Part shown: positions 1 to 12,425 of the stretch, piece after piece | Layout of the letters: each line of letters opens with the position of its first letter | Numbering within the stretch: the first letter of the stretch is position 1 | NCBI GenBank assembly: GCA_947179155.2 | Contig: OX359266.1 | Span: 20,982,598-21,046,597, forward strand | Direction: 5' to 3' | Length of the DNA: 64,000 nt | Origin: Hedera helix | Taxonomy: Eukaryota; Streptophyta; Magnoliopsida; Apiales; Araliaceae | Notes under the pieces: generated by a model | Database searches by the model: none | What the model saw: the letters and a program-made list of their open reading frames with translations, nothing else | What the model was told of the DNA's origin: nothing | Position numbers and translations under genes: made by a program

Positions 1-1072
1 GTTACAAACGACATATAGGTATACTCATATCCTACATGCAAAACATATTAACCTTAACATTCAGATTATATGGACGTTTGTTATCATACCCTAATCTAAA
101 TCTAAACTCCATTTTCCAACTTTGAATAGATTATCTCAGTAATTGTTAGCTACACAATTAATCAACATGCACAAGGTATGATAAACAATTCAGATACTAA
201 CTTTAACCAAAGAGGAAGCAATCAACTAAAATTACATACTAAGTTCCATTGCAATCTTAATATAGAGTTTAGTTCATAGTATCGAAATAGAACAACATCA
301 AATTACACAATGAATACATCTCAGAAATTACACAAATTAAAGATACAAGGAAGGATTAGAAGGAACTCTAATGGTTGCTCCTAAATTATGCCTTACATCC
401 TCAGAATTTGCTTCTTTCTTCCTTGTTACTTGCTAAAAATCTCTGTCCTCTCCCTTGATGCTCTGTCTACTCCTTTCCCCCTCTCCTTTTTTTCAACGGT
501 TGCTATCTTCTCTCCTCCATCCCTCTTGCACGTTCCCTCTCTCTTTGACAGTTAATTAACTTCCCCCTCTCCTCTCTTACTTTTGATTTTCTTCCTTTTT
601 CTTCAGAATTTCGAAGTTCCAACTTGGCTAATTCTGCTACTGGGCGTCTAGACGCCGTCCCTAGTACAAATCTGGGCGTCTAGACGACGGGCAGCGGCAC
701 GGTAATTACAAAAATGCCATTTTCAAAATTTTTCAATGCTTTTAATTACTCTCTTTTCCACAATTGCCATATGTGTCCCTCTTGCTCTACCTGCGATAAA
801 TAAACATAAAAACAAGTTAAACGAACCTAAAAAACACTTAAAGATAGCAACTATTAGCTTTAGCGATACCCGATTCGTAGATATAAAACCCACTCATCAG
901 GAATTAATATATCCAAAGGTAAAATTTGATAATTTCATAAAATCTTAATACCACTTCAACTCACATCGAAATATATGAGATAATTTGATATGTTAAATAG
1001 TTAAGTCAATATCAATAATACCTTTAATTATAATCTTTTAAATGAGCGTACATATCGAGGCTAAAATAACTA
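1..1072. other. Unassigned AT-rich DNA with pyrimidine-rich block
   Basis: No convincing gene was found here. Positions about 400-600 are strongly C/T-rich on the + strand, which read on the minus strand resembles the purine-rich leader seen in several LTRs of this window. At 643-656 lies a perfect 14-bp palindrome, GGCGTCTAGACGCC, and a second CGTCTAGACG core follows at about 677-686. An old minus-strand LTR is possible, but no TG...CA ends or target duplication could be assigned. The 70-codon open frame at 736-948 has no recognisable domain. Confidence 0.4.
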
Positions 1073-1077
1073 AGGAA

Positions 1078-3194
1078 TGTAGACACCCAAATTTTGCACT
1101 TCACCCAAATTTTGCACTTCTCTACTAACCCTGGCAGGAGGGCAAAGTCGTCACTTGACCCGACATGCGAAAAGGAAGGTGGACCCCGACACGAAGCCAC
1201 CCCAACGACTTACGATCAAATCCGCCACAACGAACAACGAGCATCAGGTTACTTGAGGCAAGGCAAACAGTTGATCCAAAAGAACCTGATTTGATCACAA
1301 AAGACGACTAATGGCCACTAAGCTTACGATGTTCGGTGGTCTCGCTCACCGATGAGCGAGCGGCTGCCCAACTCGCCGGTGAGCTGGCAGGGGTGGAAGG
1401 GGGCAGCGCCCCCTGGAAGGCAAGCACAAATAGCCAATTCTATATCAAGTCGCAGCCCTCCGAACTAGCCTCCCAGAACAATATGGCACGTTTCTCAGGG
1501 ATTTCTGGATTGCAAAATACAAGCCTTCCAGCGAAAAAATGAAAAACCGACATCAGTACGCGAAAATCGAGGAAGCACCGAAGCCGGTCGCAGCTGCACC
1601 TGCGGCCAAGATCTGAATTTCTAAATCGCAACTTCTAGTTCATTTCTTCAACAGACGCGAACGGAAAAGGAAAAGGGAGAGAGAAAGGCGACGGGAGAGA
1701 GAAAAGAGAGAGAAAAAGAGAGAGAAACCCACGGGTTTGTGATTAAAATGTGAGATTTCTTCCTCTTCTGTACAATCTTTGTGTCCTATTTTGATTTCCA
1801 AGTGTTAAAGCGTCTATTTCATCATTTGGAATGTGAAAAAATCTGAGTTTCATAGCGCTGTTGTGTTTTATATAGCTAATCTTGTAGATCTAGTTTTATT
1901 TCGTTATTATTGTGTTTGTTGGGTGGATCTATTGTAGATCCGAATATTTGGCGTATTGTGATATTAAATATTTTGATTTTGTTTATTTTAAAGTTAGATC
2001 CAATGTAGTCAATCTATATTGTAGATCTGTAGATTAGGGACGGTTAGGGAGGATTTATTGCGGATGGAATCTCCTCCTAACCACCCGATGATATCATTTT
2101 AGTTTATTTCATAGTTTTGCGTATGTAGCGATCGTGATGCGCCTTTATGTAAATATGTAAAATTTTGGGGCTTAAAACGACATCGAGTCGAAAATCGGGT
2201 CTAAGGCCCCGTGATAGTGAAACGTGCGATTGTGGGTGTTTGGGGTTATTTAGATGGCTCACATGCCCATGAATAGCCCTGACACGGTTTTGTATGCTTG
2301 TTTTGATTTGCAACATGAAAAAACGGTTTTCCAAAGTAATGCAAACAACCAAGATTTTTTAAAAGTAATCAAATTAGGATATTAGAATCACGAGGATAAA
2401 AATTGAGAGTTTTAGTAAACGTCGGTCCCTGTTTGGCGAAAAGGCGAGCGGTTTTTGAAATGTCATAAAAAACGATTTCATAAAAATAGACAAACGTTTT
2501 CATTACACTTTTGTGCATAGGGTTAAAGAGTTCTTAGAAGTTGCCTTCATTTTATTTGACTTCACTATTAGAAGGCAATGAATAGTCTCGATTCCTATTT
2601 GACAAAAGTTTAAAAACTCTTGTTTTCTGAAAACGACACCTAATAAAAACCCCATCATTTTCAAACTTAAAATCAATGTTTATTAGAAAACAAAGCCTTG
2701 TCATTTAGGTCAAAAGACGTTTTAAAACACTCATTAAATAAATTCTACAAAAAGAATCAAAATGGTTTTTTTCATCACAACAAACATGTAGGCACGCACA
2801 CACACACACGTACACACAAGTTTTAGGATTTTAAAATGATAGGAAGACATCAAGATTGCGGTAACCGTGTTTTCACGGAAGTTGGGGGTGCCTAACACCT
2901 TCCCCTCGCTTAAGCAAGCCCCCGAACTCTATGAATCTCAGTTCGCAAACCAATTAATTCGGAGTCACATATGAGCCATCGATTACGAAAATAAATTCGG
3001 ATGAGTTGGTACATCCATTTCAAAAAAAACAACTGGCGGCTCTGGTTAATTAGCTCATTATAAAATCGATCTTTCGAACCTCGTCGACACTCAAACCGAC
3101 CCCTTTTCAAAACCACATCTCAATCCAAAGGCTAAAATCGGAAAGGGCTTTTAATAATAATAAAAAACGAAACAACTAAATCCCGGCGTCGACA
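1078..3194 (+). mobile_element. Solo LTR, TGTAGACACC...GTCGACA type (copy G1)
   Basis: The segment starts TGTAGACACCC and ends GGCGTCGACA, which are near-inverted termini. It is flanked on both sides by the 5-bp direct repeat AGGAA (1073-1077 and 3195-3199), as expected for an LTR-retrotransposon target duplication. No internal domain lies between, so it is best read as a 2.1-kb solo LTR left by LTR-LTR recombination. It carries a purine-rich (GA)n leader at about 1670-1730. Near its 3' end it contains the words GGTGCCTAACACC and ACTGGCGGCTCTGG, which I recall from large plant Ty3/gypsy LTRs. A related copy starts at 63253. Assignment to gypsy is inference. Confidence 0.82.
1084..1119 (+). 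repeat. 18-bp tandem duplication near LTR start
   Basis: The 18-bp block ACCCAAATTTTGCACTTC occurs twice in immediate tandem (1084-1101, 1102-1119). The related copy at 63253 has a single unit, so this is a small duplication private to copy G1. Confidence 0.85.
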
Positions 3195-3199
3195 AGGAA

Positions 3200-4603
3200 T
3201 ATATTATTGAAATAGTACATCGAACCTTTGTACGTTATAATTTGATTTGTACTCGAGTTTGACATGAGTTATTACAATCCATTATATATGATTTTGGGAC
3301 TTATTCATTATTCAAGCGAAGAAACTTGTGAGCGAACTGTCATTACATTCAAAATTGAATATTGAATTGATTACGATTTAATAGAGGCATTTAATTTAAA
3401 GTTTTATAATATATGAAATGAATTTATTAAGTTATATTTTTTTGGGGTAATTTATCATAGAAAGTTTTAAAATAATTAGTCTATTACGTTTATTATATAT
3501 TTTGTAAAATATAATAAATATATATAATAAAAAATAAATAAATGAGATTACAATGTATACTCTGACTAAAATATCTAGATATCGCCTATGTGGCCTTGTC
3601 CCTAAGTGCCCCTCTATTCCCTAGCTCCACCTAACTATTTTAAGAATATGATTGTAGATATATAACCTAATAAATTTTGATAGTGTTCATAATCGTTGAT
3701 TATATACTCCTAATTTTTTTAAGATTACGGGAAAAAACAGGTTGCTGATAAGTTAACCCCATTGTGATTCATATGTCCTTTAATTAGAAATAGAAATATT
3801 AAAGATACATCAAAATAGGGATATTTATGAAAAAGGAAATGGGAGTTAGACTCTCTCTTTAAAAAATAAAAAAAAATAGAAATTTTTTTTTTTTTTTTTT
3901 TTTTTTTGCATAATGATTATATATTTGACAACACAACATTTCACAGTCGAATAAGAATATTTAATCAAGTAAAGATAACTATAAAAATTAATATAAAAAA
4001 AAAAGTTCTTTTTGAATTATATTATAAGCTCCTAGCCCCTTTTTATTCTTTTCCTTTTTTGACAAACTAGCCCATTTTCTCTTTTATGAAAAATCATGCA
4101 TAATATTTTTTTTATAATTTATTTAGTTAGTTATTTGAATAGTGGGCTACAAGAGTAATCTAAAAATAATAAGGTGGCGTTTGGTTTGTGTTAAATTAAT
4201 GTAATAATTTTGTAATACAATAGGCTATTACATTAATATGTCATTTATTATATTTAGTTCACTTATTACATGTATTAGTAGCCCATTAATAACGTAATGT
4301 TATTGTATCAATTTTTAAGTTTTTCATTATATACTCAAATTGATGTATTTGACTCATTATGTCCGTAATGTAATAAGTCATAAAAGACAAAATAGCAATG
4401 ATTATGATTAATTTGACATTTTAACTTATAATTTATTTTATTCATTATATACAATTATATAATTCAATGAATCAAATATAATTTTGAACATAATGTAATA
4501 ATATTATAACTACTACACGCATACTAAGAACCAACTAAATAAATATATCGTAATAATTTATTACCATTATATTATAACTCTATTATATTGCGTAAACTAT
4601 TTA
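3200..4603. other. AT-rich intergenic DNA, no gene
   Basis: AT-rich sequence without a supported gene. It contains a 25-base T run (3883-3907). At about 4174 is a GGTGGCGTTTGGTTTGTG motif like the terminus of some plant hAT or PIF-type MITEs, followed by about 400 bp of TTA-rich sequence. No matching right terminus could be fixed, so it is not called as an element. Confidence 0.5.
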
Positions 4604-4854
4604 TCTCTCCGTCCCAAGATAAAAGTTCTTTTTTTACTTTTATGATCAAATTGATCATTTTTAAAATTAACAATTAAACATATATATTTAAATTTTCAAA
4701 AAAATAAATATTGAGATTAGTACTAAATTATATATATTTTATAATATTTATAAACTTTTTATATACATATAAAAGAATAATAAAATATATTAATTTAAAA
4801 AATAATCAATTTAATCACAAAAATTAATTAAAAAAATATCTGAGACAGATGAAG
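4604..4854. mobile_element. Degenerate Stowaway-like MITE
   Basis: The left end reads CTCTCCGTCCCAAGAT and the right end, reverse-complemented, reads CTTCATCTGTCTCAGAT. Both resemble the CTCCCTCCGTCCC terminal repeat of Tc1/mariner-type Stowaway MITEs, next to TA dinucleotides. The interior is AT-rich and non-coding, and the ~250-bp length is normal for the group. Confidence 0.6.
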
Positions 4855-5110
4855 TACATTATATCAAAATTTCTATTCTCAACCAAACTCCTCCTAAATA
4901 TAAGTGAAGGATGGATAAAAGCAAACCAAAAGTTTAAAATTTGTGTGATTATTGAAGTGAGGGAAAAGCCATAATGAATGAATTGACATAGGGTTGTAAT
5001 TGATAGCATGGAAGATGGGGCCCATCTACCCACTTAAGTTGTTTTAGGATTAGTCTTCTCTACTTTTGTGTTGTACCTTTCACATAAAGAGTATCAACAG
5101 TACCTATTAT

Positions 5111-5689
5111 TAGGGGTGAATAAGAAATCGAATTGTCTTTAAAATTACATTAAAAAATCACACAAATTGCACCAACGGTTTCGACGTATGTGGCAATTTT
5201 AAGTGGTTGAAAAACTGCAAATACAGTTTGGATTTGATTTCTAAGTAAAACCATATTTAAAAAACTGCACCGCATCATACATTGTCAAAATAGAGTATAT
5301 CAAAAAGTATTATTATAATATACAAATATTTAAAATTATCCCAAATTGTCATTATCTTTGTTTAGAATTTTCATATATAATGATATATCACTATTCATAT
5401 TTTTAGGTTCAATTTTCTTTTGTTTAGACAAAATATTATAAGTAAAATTGTGTGTTATCAAAGTTGTATTTAATATTGTGTGATGCTAATTGTTAATTTA
5501 AATTGCATAAAATTTAATTATTTCAATTGATTTTGGAATCAAAACCGCATCAAATAAAGCCGCACCGAACGGTTCAAAACTGCACCGTATCAATCACAAG
5601 CGATTTCTGTGCGGTTTTGAATTTGTCAAACCGCACCTAAGCGGTTTCATGTGCAATTTGGACTTCAAACCGCACCATGCTCACCCTTA
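5111..5689. mobile_element. hAT-like non-autonomous element
   Basis: The left terminus is TAGGGGTGAATAAG and the right terminus, reverse-complemented, is TAAGGGTGAGCATG. They are flanked by an imperfect 8-bp duplication (CCTATTAT at 5103-5110, TCTATAAT at 5690-5697; 6 of 8 identical). Inside are several copies of a gcggttt/aaccgca word in both orientations. No transposase was seen. The 8-bp target duplication and T/CAGGGGTG-type terminus fit hAT. Confidence 0.65.
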
Positions 5690-5697
5690 TCTATAAT

Positions 5698-6188
5698 TTT
5701 CATACTTTTAAATTACTTATATTTTGGACAATAATCCCATGTTAATCATTTCTAGTTTATTGTACCAAAAGAGATAATAAAAGATAACTCCTATTTATAT
5801 GTCATTAGAAGAACTTAGCTACCCTCCATATAATTTTTTCGATCATATTCTTTTTTTAAAAATACACTAGGCTATATAAAACATAAGTCTCCGGTCTCTC
5901 TTTTAGATAATTTGATAATTTGTGTACGTGATTAAAAATCTAAAAAGCTCATCAGTATGGACTTAACATGATATGACTTTTGAACTTTTCTCCCTACATT
6001 CTTAATTAGTGATAAATCGATCATGGATCACTTCAAATATCCTAGAAATGTTGAAAGGAAGAGTGGAGAAAGGGGTTATACCAAACATAATATGTATTTT
6101 ATGATGTTGAGATTTGAAAGAAAGGAAAAACACAAAAAGGTAATGTTAATTGTTAAGTATAGATTCAAGTTCTAAAAAAATAGGTGTA
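5698..6188. other. Intergenic flank of the gypsy element
   Basis: Low-complexity AT-rich sequence without recognisable gene or repeat termini, lying between a hAT-like element and the gypsy element. Confidence 0.5.
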
Positions 6189-6193
6189 GATAC

Positions 6194-7311
6194 TGATAGA
6201 CACATAATTATAAATTTTAATATTCTTATTTTTATTATTTTATATGTTTAATTTACTTAATTAATGCATTTTATTTTGTTTTGCAAGAAATATATAAATA
6301 ATTGAAGTTGAGTTGGAAAATGAGTTCTAGAAGCTATCAAGTTGATTTTTATTTGGACTCCAATAAAGAGTTGGAAAATTACTATGTAGAAGTTGAAGTC
6401 AAAAAAGAAAGAAGAGTCTAAGTTATTTCAAATTATATTAGGGTTTAATTTATTTTTTCTATAAATAGGAGTCTTGTTTTAGAGAAGAGTCATATAATAT
6501 TTTCTTTTTCTTTCTTTAAGTTTCGGTAGGAACAATGAGCATAGAAGGGAGTCTTTTCTTTTATTCTTTCAAGTCTAATGATCGGCAGCTTTTGTTACCT
6601 TTTGTTACTTTTTGTTACCTTTTCTTACATTCTTTATTAGTTTTATAAATTTGTCTTTAATTATTCTATTATTTTTTATTTTATTCTATGCAATTTATAT
6701 TAGTAGTTTTAATTATAAATTTCATGGATAGCTAAATTTCTAATATCTAGGATAAAGATGAAACTATGTATTGCATATTAATTATTTTCTTTCTGTTCCG
6801 ATGTTAATGTCTAATTGGTTGTTCCTTCAAATTATACCTTCGCGCATAATTCATTTTTTGTTCTATATTAATTGTGAGGTTTTGATAGGTTATTATTAAG
6901 ATATGAGTTTTTCATAATTCATACTTGCTCAATGAAGTTTTGATGAGTTATAGTTAATTCTTACATTTTCATAATTTATACTTGCCCATATTAATTATAT
7001 GAATCACTGCTATTTTTAAAAAGAAGAAAAAATAATTAAAAATTAATTAAGGAAATGGAGAATTTAATTATTATGTTAGTATTTAGTGGATTCAGATTCC
7101 TAGGTAGTTTTTCTCATTATTAGTTTTCGTTATTAATTTTTAATTTGCATTATTTAGCTAATTAATCATCTCCACCGTTTTTTATTTTTAATTTGTTGGA
7201 ATATAGATTAAGGGAACATTGGAATTAATTTAGTCTCTGTGGTTCGACATGTACTTGTCTGTTCTTCAATTTGACGTTGTGTACTTACAGTTACTATTTT
7301 TTATCACATCA
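6194..7311 (+). repeat. 5' LTR of gypsy element
   Basis: Starts TGATAGACA and ends TTATCACATCA. It aligns along its length with 14854-15974. It contains a TATA-like box, TATAAATAG at 6460-6468, giving a U3 of roughly 290 bp. A short tandem of TTTTGTTACC-like words lies at about 6590-6630. Confidence 0.93.
6460..6468 (+). promoter_or_regulatory. TATA box of 5' LTR
   Basis: TATAAATAG, conserved in the 3' LTR at 15120-15128. It is followed by sequence suited to a transcription start, in the position expected for the LTR promoter. Confidence 0.6.
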
Positions 7312-7317
7312 AATTTT

Positions 7318-7335
7318 TGGCGCCGTTGTTGGGGA
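7318..7335 (+). other. Primer-binding site (tRNA-Asp type)
   Basis: TGGCGCCGTTGTTGGGGA lies six bases after the 5' LTR. It differs at two positions from the complement of the 3' end of plant tRNA-Asp as I recall it. A tRNA-Asp primer is characteristic of Athila-type elements. Confidence 0.85.
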
Positions 7336-8438
7336 CTAGATTTAATTTTATTTTTTTTATTCCTTAATTTTTATTTATTTGAATTAGTTTGTTCCACTAA
7401 TATTTTTAGCAGATTATCAAAGCGGATCGAAGGACCAAAAACACAGATATTTTGTTGTTGCGCTTTCTTGGTACTTCGTATATCCCTATTTATTAATTTT
7501 CTTTTTATAAAATAGAAAAAATAAAAAAAATAGTAGTTTAGTTTACTATTTTTAGTTTAAAAACTAATTGTTGTATTCATGCATTCACTCACGTAGAGCA
7601 CATCATGCTTAGGTTTTTATTTTATTTTTGTTAAATATAAACTCTGGTGATTACTAGAGGATTGAGATACATCAAATTTCTAATTCTTTCGTAATTCACA
7701 TAGTTTTAGGAATTTTTATTTGTTTACAGTTTTTTTTTATATTTTATTTGTGCATTTTTATTTTTAATTTAATATTAAGGGTAAACCCCGTAACAAGATA
7801 AGGTGGGGATTTCATCACCCTTCCTTGGCCCACAAACAACCACACTTTGCATAACCGACTAAATAAAATCAAGTAGACGTTGGCCCCTAGGACTCTCGAG
7901 CTCAATTAGGACAAAGGACTCTAAGAGCAGTCTGAATTTTAAATTAATCAAACTATCGGTGTCTAGGCAAGTGGTTCAAAAGTTAAACGCCTAAAGAACG
8001 TGTGGTTACTTAATTAGTCACTATACCTACGGAGAAACTCCCCCGTTCTTACACTTATCTGGCTAATGGTGTGATTAATTTCGAATTTGGTGGACCTTAA
8101 AGAGTAACCTGAAACAGTTAGGAGCCGTCTAGATTTTATTTAAGTTGACCTTAGAGGTAGTTTTTATTTTTATTTATTTATTTTTGTTTTCTCTTATTTG
8201 TTTTTGTGTTCTTAATTTGCTTATTTGTTAGTAGTGTATGCAAAAAGTGTGGGTTAGGGACAAAACATCCAGATTAGTGTCGGAATTCACTTTAAAAGAT
8301 CTCACTTTAAAAATGGAGGTAACACAAACCGTTTCTTTAAGGGATCGATGATATCCTTCCCACTCTGCCCAATCGTCATGCATCGGTCTACCACCGGTAA
8401 CTTGTAATAATTTTGAACTTAAACCGCATTTTATAAAT
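7336..8438 (+). other. Untranslated leader of gypsy element
   Basis: About 1.1 kb between primer site and gag with no supported coding region. A long leader of this kind is usual in large plant gypsy elements. Confidence 0.6.
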
Positions 8439-9521
8439 ATGTTACCTAAGTTCACTAGGGTAGAAGATCTATATTTATTTCTTCAAAAATTTGAAGAAGT
8501 TTGTGCATTAATGAAAATTCAACAAATGTCTGAAAACTCGATTAGGTTAAGATTGATCACATTCACTTTAAAAGATAATGCTAAAAAGTGGTTATATAGC
8601 CTAGCGAATAATTCCATAACAGTCTGGAAGGAATTTGTTGTTACATTTCTAAAAAAAAAATTCAAATCACAAAACTTCCAAAATTAGGGTTGCAATTCAT
8701 CAATTTTGTCAACTTGAAAACGAGTCGTTTTAGAAATATTTTGATAGATTTAAAAATTTGTTATCCCAGTGCCCACACCATGGATTTGAGAAATGGAGAT
8801 TGTGTTAAATTGCCTATGAAGGTTTGACTTTTTCACTAAAATGATTTAAGAGTCAATGTGTCAAGGGAATTTTCTAAAAAATGATGAGTAAAGGGCTTTA
8901 GAGTTTTTAGAAGATTTAGTAGAAAAAACCATGCAATGGGAAACCACCCGAAAGACCAATAAACCTAGCCCATCTAAAGGTATTCATACAATTGACAATT
9001 CAAATGTCACCGAAGCTAAGTTGGCTAGCGTACTTAAAAGAATTGAGGCTTTAGAAACAAGGGAGTCATCACATGTAAACCAACTTAAAGATTTTGATCA
9101 AGTCAATGCAATGTTTTAAAGACCTATGAATGACCCATTTGCACCCACTTATAATTCAGGTTGGAGAAATCATCCTAATTTTGCATGGAACCAAGGACCC
9201 TACCCGAATAACTCCTCAAATCAGGTCAACCAGTCTCTAAATCAATCCTTTCAACCTTACCAAAAGTCGAATCTTGGTCCTTACCAAAATTTAAATTCAG
9301 CAACTCAATGTCCACCAGGGTTTTCTAATGAAAGTGAGAAGAGATTTAGCATGTTAGAGAAAAATATGAAAACTTTAATGAAATCTCACATCCAAACTAA
9401 CCAAGTTATATCTCATTTCGAGATTCAAATGAGTCAATTGGCCACTATAGTTAGTGAAAGAAAGAATGGTAAGTTCCCTAGCCAGCCCGAGACTAATTCG
9501 AAATTTCCAGTCCCTAATTAA
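8439..9521 (+). pseudogene. gag: gypsy gag, degenerate
   Basis: Encodes the Gag structural protein that would form the virus-like particle. The first open piece (8439-8687) carries the Retrotrans_gag core, including a KDNAKKWLYSL stretch typical of plant gypsy Gag. A shift of reading frame at about 8680 leads into a region containing QLENESF and SQCPHHGFEKW, which is interrupted by several stops. The frame reopens at 8931-9119 and 9126-9521, where a Gln/Asn-rich tail follows. No CCHC zinc knuckle was seen. The breaks make the gene non-functional. Family identity is secure; exact start is not, because the first ATG is not clearly the original one. Confidence 0.85.
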
Positions 9522-9871
9522 AAATCTTATCATGCCAATTCACTTGAAAACAACCAAGTTGAAAACAACCAAATCAACCATGTGAACTCTGTAATCTCTT
9601 TAAGGTCTGGATATTATTTTAACAATCATGCTGGCATTGATAATGAAGAAGAAGAAAAATTAATTTAGGAATCTAATAATCTATCTTCAAAACTAACCAA
9701 CCCTGAAAAGCCCACAAACTTTGAGTCGGTTGGCCCATCTACTAAGCAATTGTCAAAGAATGATCAAACCATATCTTCTGAATCAAATGAAAGGTCTTTA
9801 AACCAAAAGCCTCATTTCCCCAAAGATTAATTTCAAACAAGCAATTAACTCAGTTAGACAAAATTCTAGAA

Positions 9872-10500
9872 GTGTTCAAACAAGTGAAAATTAATATTTC
9901 TCTTCTAGATGTCATTCAACAAGTCCCCTCATATGCTAAATGTTTAAAAGATTTGTGCATACACAAAAGAACCATTCATGTTCCTAAGAAAGCTTTTCTA
10001 ACAGCCCATGTTAGTTCTATCCTGTCATGCCAAGTCCCTGTGAAGTATAAAGACCCCGGTTGTCACATTATTTCATGCATTATAAGAGACACCTTAATTG
10101 AGAAAGCTTTGCTTGATTTAGGAGCTAGTGTTAACCTTTTATCATTTTCCGTGTATCAAACCTTGAGCTTAGGGGAGTTGAAAAAAACAAGAGTCACACT
10201 CCAACTAGCTGATCGTTCCATTAAAGTGCCAAACGAAATAGTTGAAGATGTACTCATTAAGGTTGGCGATTTTGTGTTCTCTGTCAATTTTGTTATTCTT
10301 GAAACCCAGCCTATTGTCAATCCCAACGGTTAAATTCCTATCATTTTAGGTAGACCATTTCTAGCAACCTCTAATACGTTAATTAGTTGTAGAAATGGAC
10401 TAATGAAATTGACATTTGGGAACATGACAATTGATTTAAATGTATTTAATGTGGGAAAGCAGTCTAGTAATTTTTCTGACCAACCCGTTGAAATAAACAT
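9872..10500 (+). pseudogene. gypsy protease region, degenerate
   Basis: An aspartic protease that would cleave the Gag-Pol polyprotein. The active-site neighbourhood reads ALLDLGASVNLL, with the catalytic Asp in a DLGA context as in other plant Athila-type proteases. The second conserved block, IILGRPFLAT, follows after an in-frame TAA at 10331-10333. Continuous sequence similarity to gag on one side and RT on the other supports a single gag-pol arrangement. Confidence 0.82.
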
Positions 10501-10509
10501 GATTCAGGA

Positions 10510-12260
10510 ATGTCTGAAAATGAACTTAATGAAGAAGATGAAATTCTTAACTTTTGTTTAAATCACTTTGGTCAAAATTGGGATGAGACAGAATATGTAC
10601 ATGAGGTGAATGAAATGTTAGAGCCCTCTACATCAATGTTGTCTCCTAAATGGGAACCCGTGACCGAACCAATCTTACAATCTTCAGAACCTCTTAAAAA
10701 GAGTCCACCATAATTAGAACTCAAACCTCTTCCTGATGATCTAAAATATGCCTATTTAGGTCCTTCCAAAACTCTTCATGTGATCATTGCTTCCGATTTA
10801 ACAAACCCACAAGAGGAAGAGTTATTGACCATCCTTAGAAAGAATAAAGAAGCCATACGATGGAGCATAACAGATCTTAAGGGGATCAGTCCCGCCATTG
10901 TCCAACATAGGATCCATTTAATAGATGATGTTAAACCTATGAGAGACCCACAAAGGCGGTTGAACTAAGTTCTTAAAGAGGTTGTTAGGAAGGAAATTCT
11001 TAAATGTCTAGATAATGGGATCATCTACCCCATTTCTGATAGCTCTTGGGTAAGTCCTATTCAGGTGGTGCCTAAAAAGTTTGGCTTAACTGTGGTTCAA
11101 AATAAAGATAATGAGTTAGTTCCCACTCATGTCCAATCTAGTTGGAGGGTTTGCGTAGACTATAGAAAACTCAATGAGGCCACAAGAAAAGATCATTTTC
11201 CTTTACCCTTCATAGACCAAATCCTAGAAAGGTTAGCTGGTCATGCTTACTATTGTTTCCTTGATGGATACTCAGGTTACTTTCAAATTTCCATAGCCCC
11301 AGAAGACCAAGAAAAAACCACATTCACTTGTCCTTATGGAACTTTTGCATATCATCGTCTACCCTTTGGGCTATATAGTGCCCCTTCTACCTTTCAAAAA
11401 TGCATGATGAGCATTTTTTCTAACATGATAGACAAATTCCTAGAGATTTTCGTAGATAATTTTTCCATATTTGGGTCTACATTTCATGAGTGCCTTCACT
11501 ACCTCAACTTAGTTCTAAGGAGATGTAAGAAAACTAACTTAATCTTAAATTGGGAAAAATGTCATTTCATGGTTAAAAATGGAATTGTTCTTAGTCATAT
11601 CATATCTGAAAAGGGAATTGAAGTAGATAAATCCAAAATTGACCTCATTGCCAATCTCCCACCACCTCGGACAGCCAAAGAAATTCGTTCATTCCTAGGT
11701 AATGCAGGCTTTTATTGGCGATTCATCAAAAATTTCAGTAATAAAGCAAGACCATTAACCAATCTTCTAAGTAAAGATGCAAAATTTGAATTTAATGAAA
11801 AATGTTTCCAATCCTTTGAACAACTTAAAAAGGAGTTAACCTCAGCTCCTATCATCAAATCACCCAATTGGAATCAACCATTTAAGTTAATGTGTGATGC
11901 ATCTGATTATGCAGTTGGTACTGTTCTAGGGCAACAAATTAATAAGATTCCCCATGTCATATACTATGCTAGTAGGACTTTGAATGATGCACAATTAAAT
12001 TATTCAACTACTGAAAAAGAACTTCTAGCTGTAATTTTTGCCCTAGACAAGTTTCGATCTTATCTTATTGGGTCTAAAATCATTGTTTACACTAACTATG
12101 CAGCCTTTAAACACCTTCTCTCCAAAAAAGACTCAAAAGCCCATTTAATTCGATAGGTCTTGTTGCTCCAAGAATTTGACCTAGAAATTAGAGATAAAAA
12201 AAAGGTCTAAAAATGTGGTAGCTGATCATTTGTCTCGTTTAGTTGTGGAGTCCAACTCTG
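10510..12260 (+). pseudogene. gypsy reverse transcriptase-RNase H, catalytic residues lost
   Basis: Would copy element RNA into DNA and degrade the RNA strand. Recognisable RT blocks are WRVCVDYRKLNEAT, CFLDGYSGYFQI and HRLPFGLYSAPSTFQ. The polymerase motif that should end in two aspartates reads FVDN: the second Asp is Asn (codon AAT at 11458-11460). The RNase H part begins with LMCDASDYAVG and TEKELLAV is present, but the later VYTD motif reads VYTN (AAC at 12094-12096). Stops lie at 10711-10713, 10966-10968 and 12154-12156. The longest uninterrupted piece is 11065-12156. Loss of both aspartates predicts a catalytically dead enzyme even without the stops. Confidence 0.92.
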
Positions 12261-12425
12261 ATCTGCCTTTAAATGATTATTTCCTAAATGAATAGCTTTT
12301 CTCCATATCTACTACACCTTGGTTCGTTGATACTGTGAACTACTTAGTTACTAGTGAGATTCCTTCTCATTAGTCCAAACAAGACCGGTTAAAATTTCTT
12401 TCACAAGTCAAACATTTTTATTGAA

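Noticed and set aside
643..700. GGCGTCTAGACGCC palindromes as a tRNA or riboswitch-like structure
   Set aside because: No cloverleaf or conserved RNA motif; the arrangement resembles GC blocks in LTRs.
3031..3050. ACTGGCGGCTCTGG as a tRNA primer site ending a 5' LTR at about 3031
   Set aside because: The AGGAA duplication at 1073-1077 and 3195-3199 and the GTCGACA terminus place the LTR end at 3194, so the word lies inside the LTR.
7249..7515. 88-codon frame crossing the 5' LTR end and primer site
   Set aside because: It spans the LTR boundary and primer site and is hydrophobic only because the DNA is T-rich.
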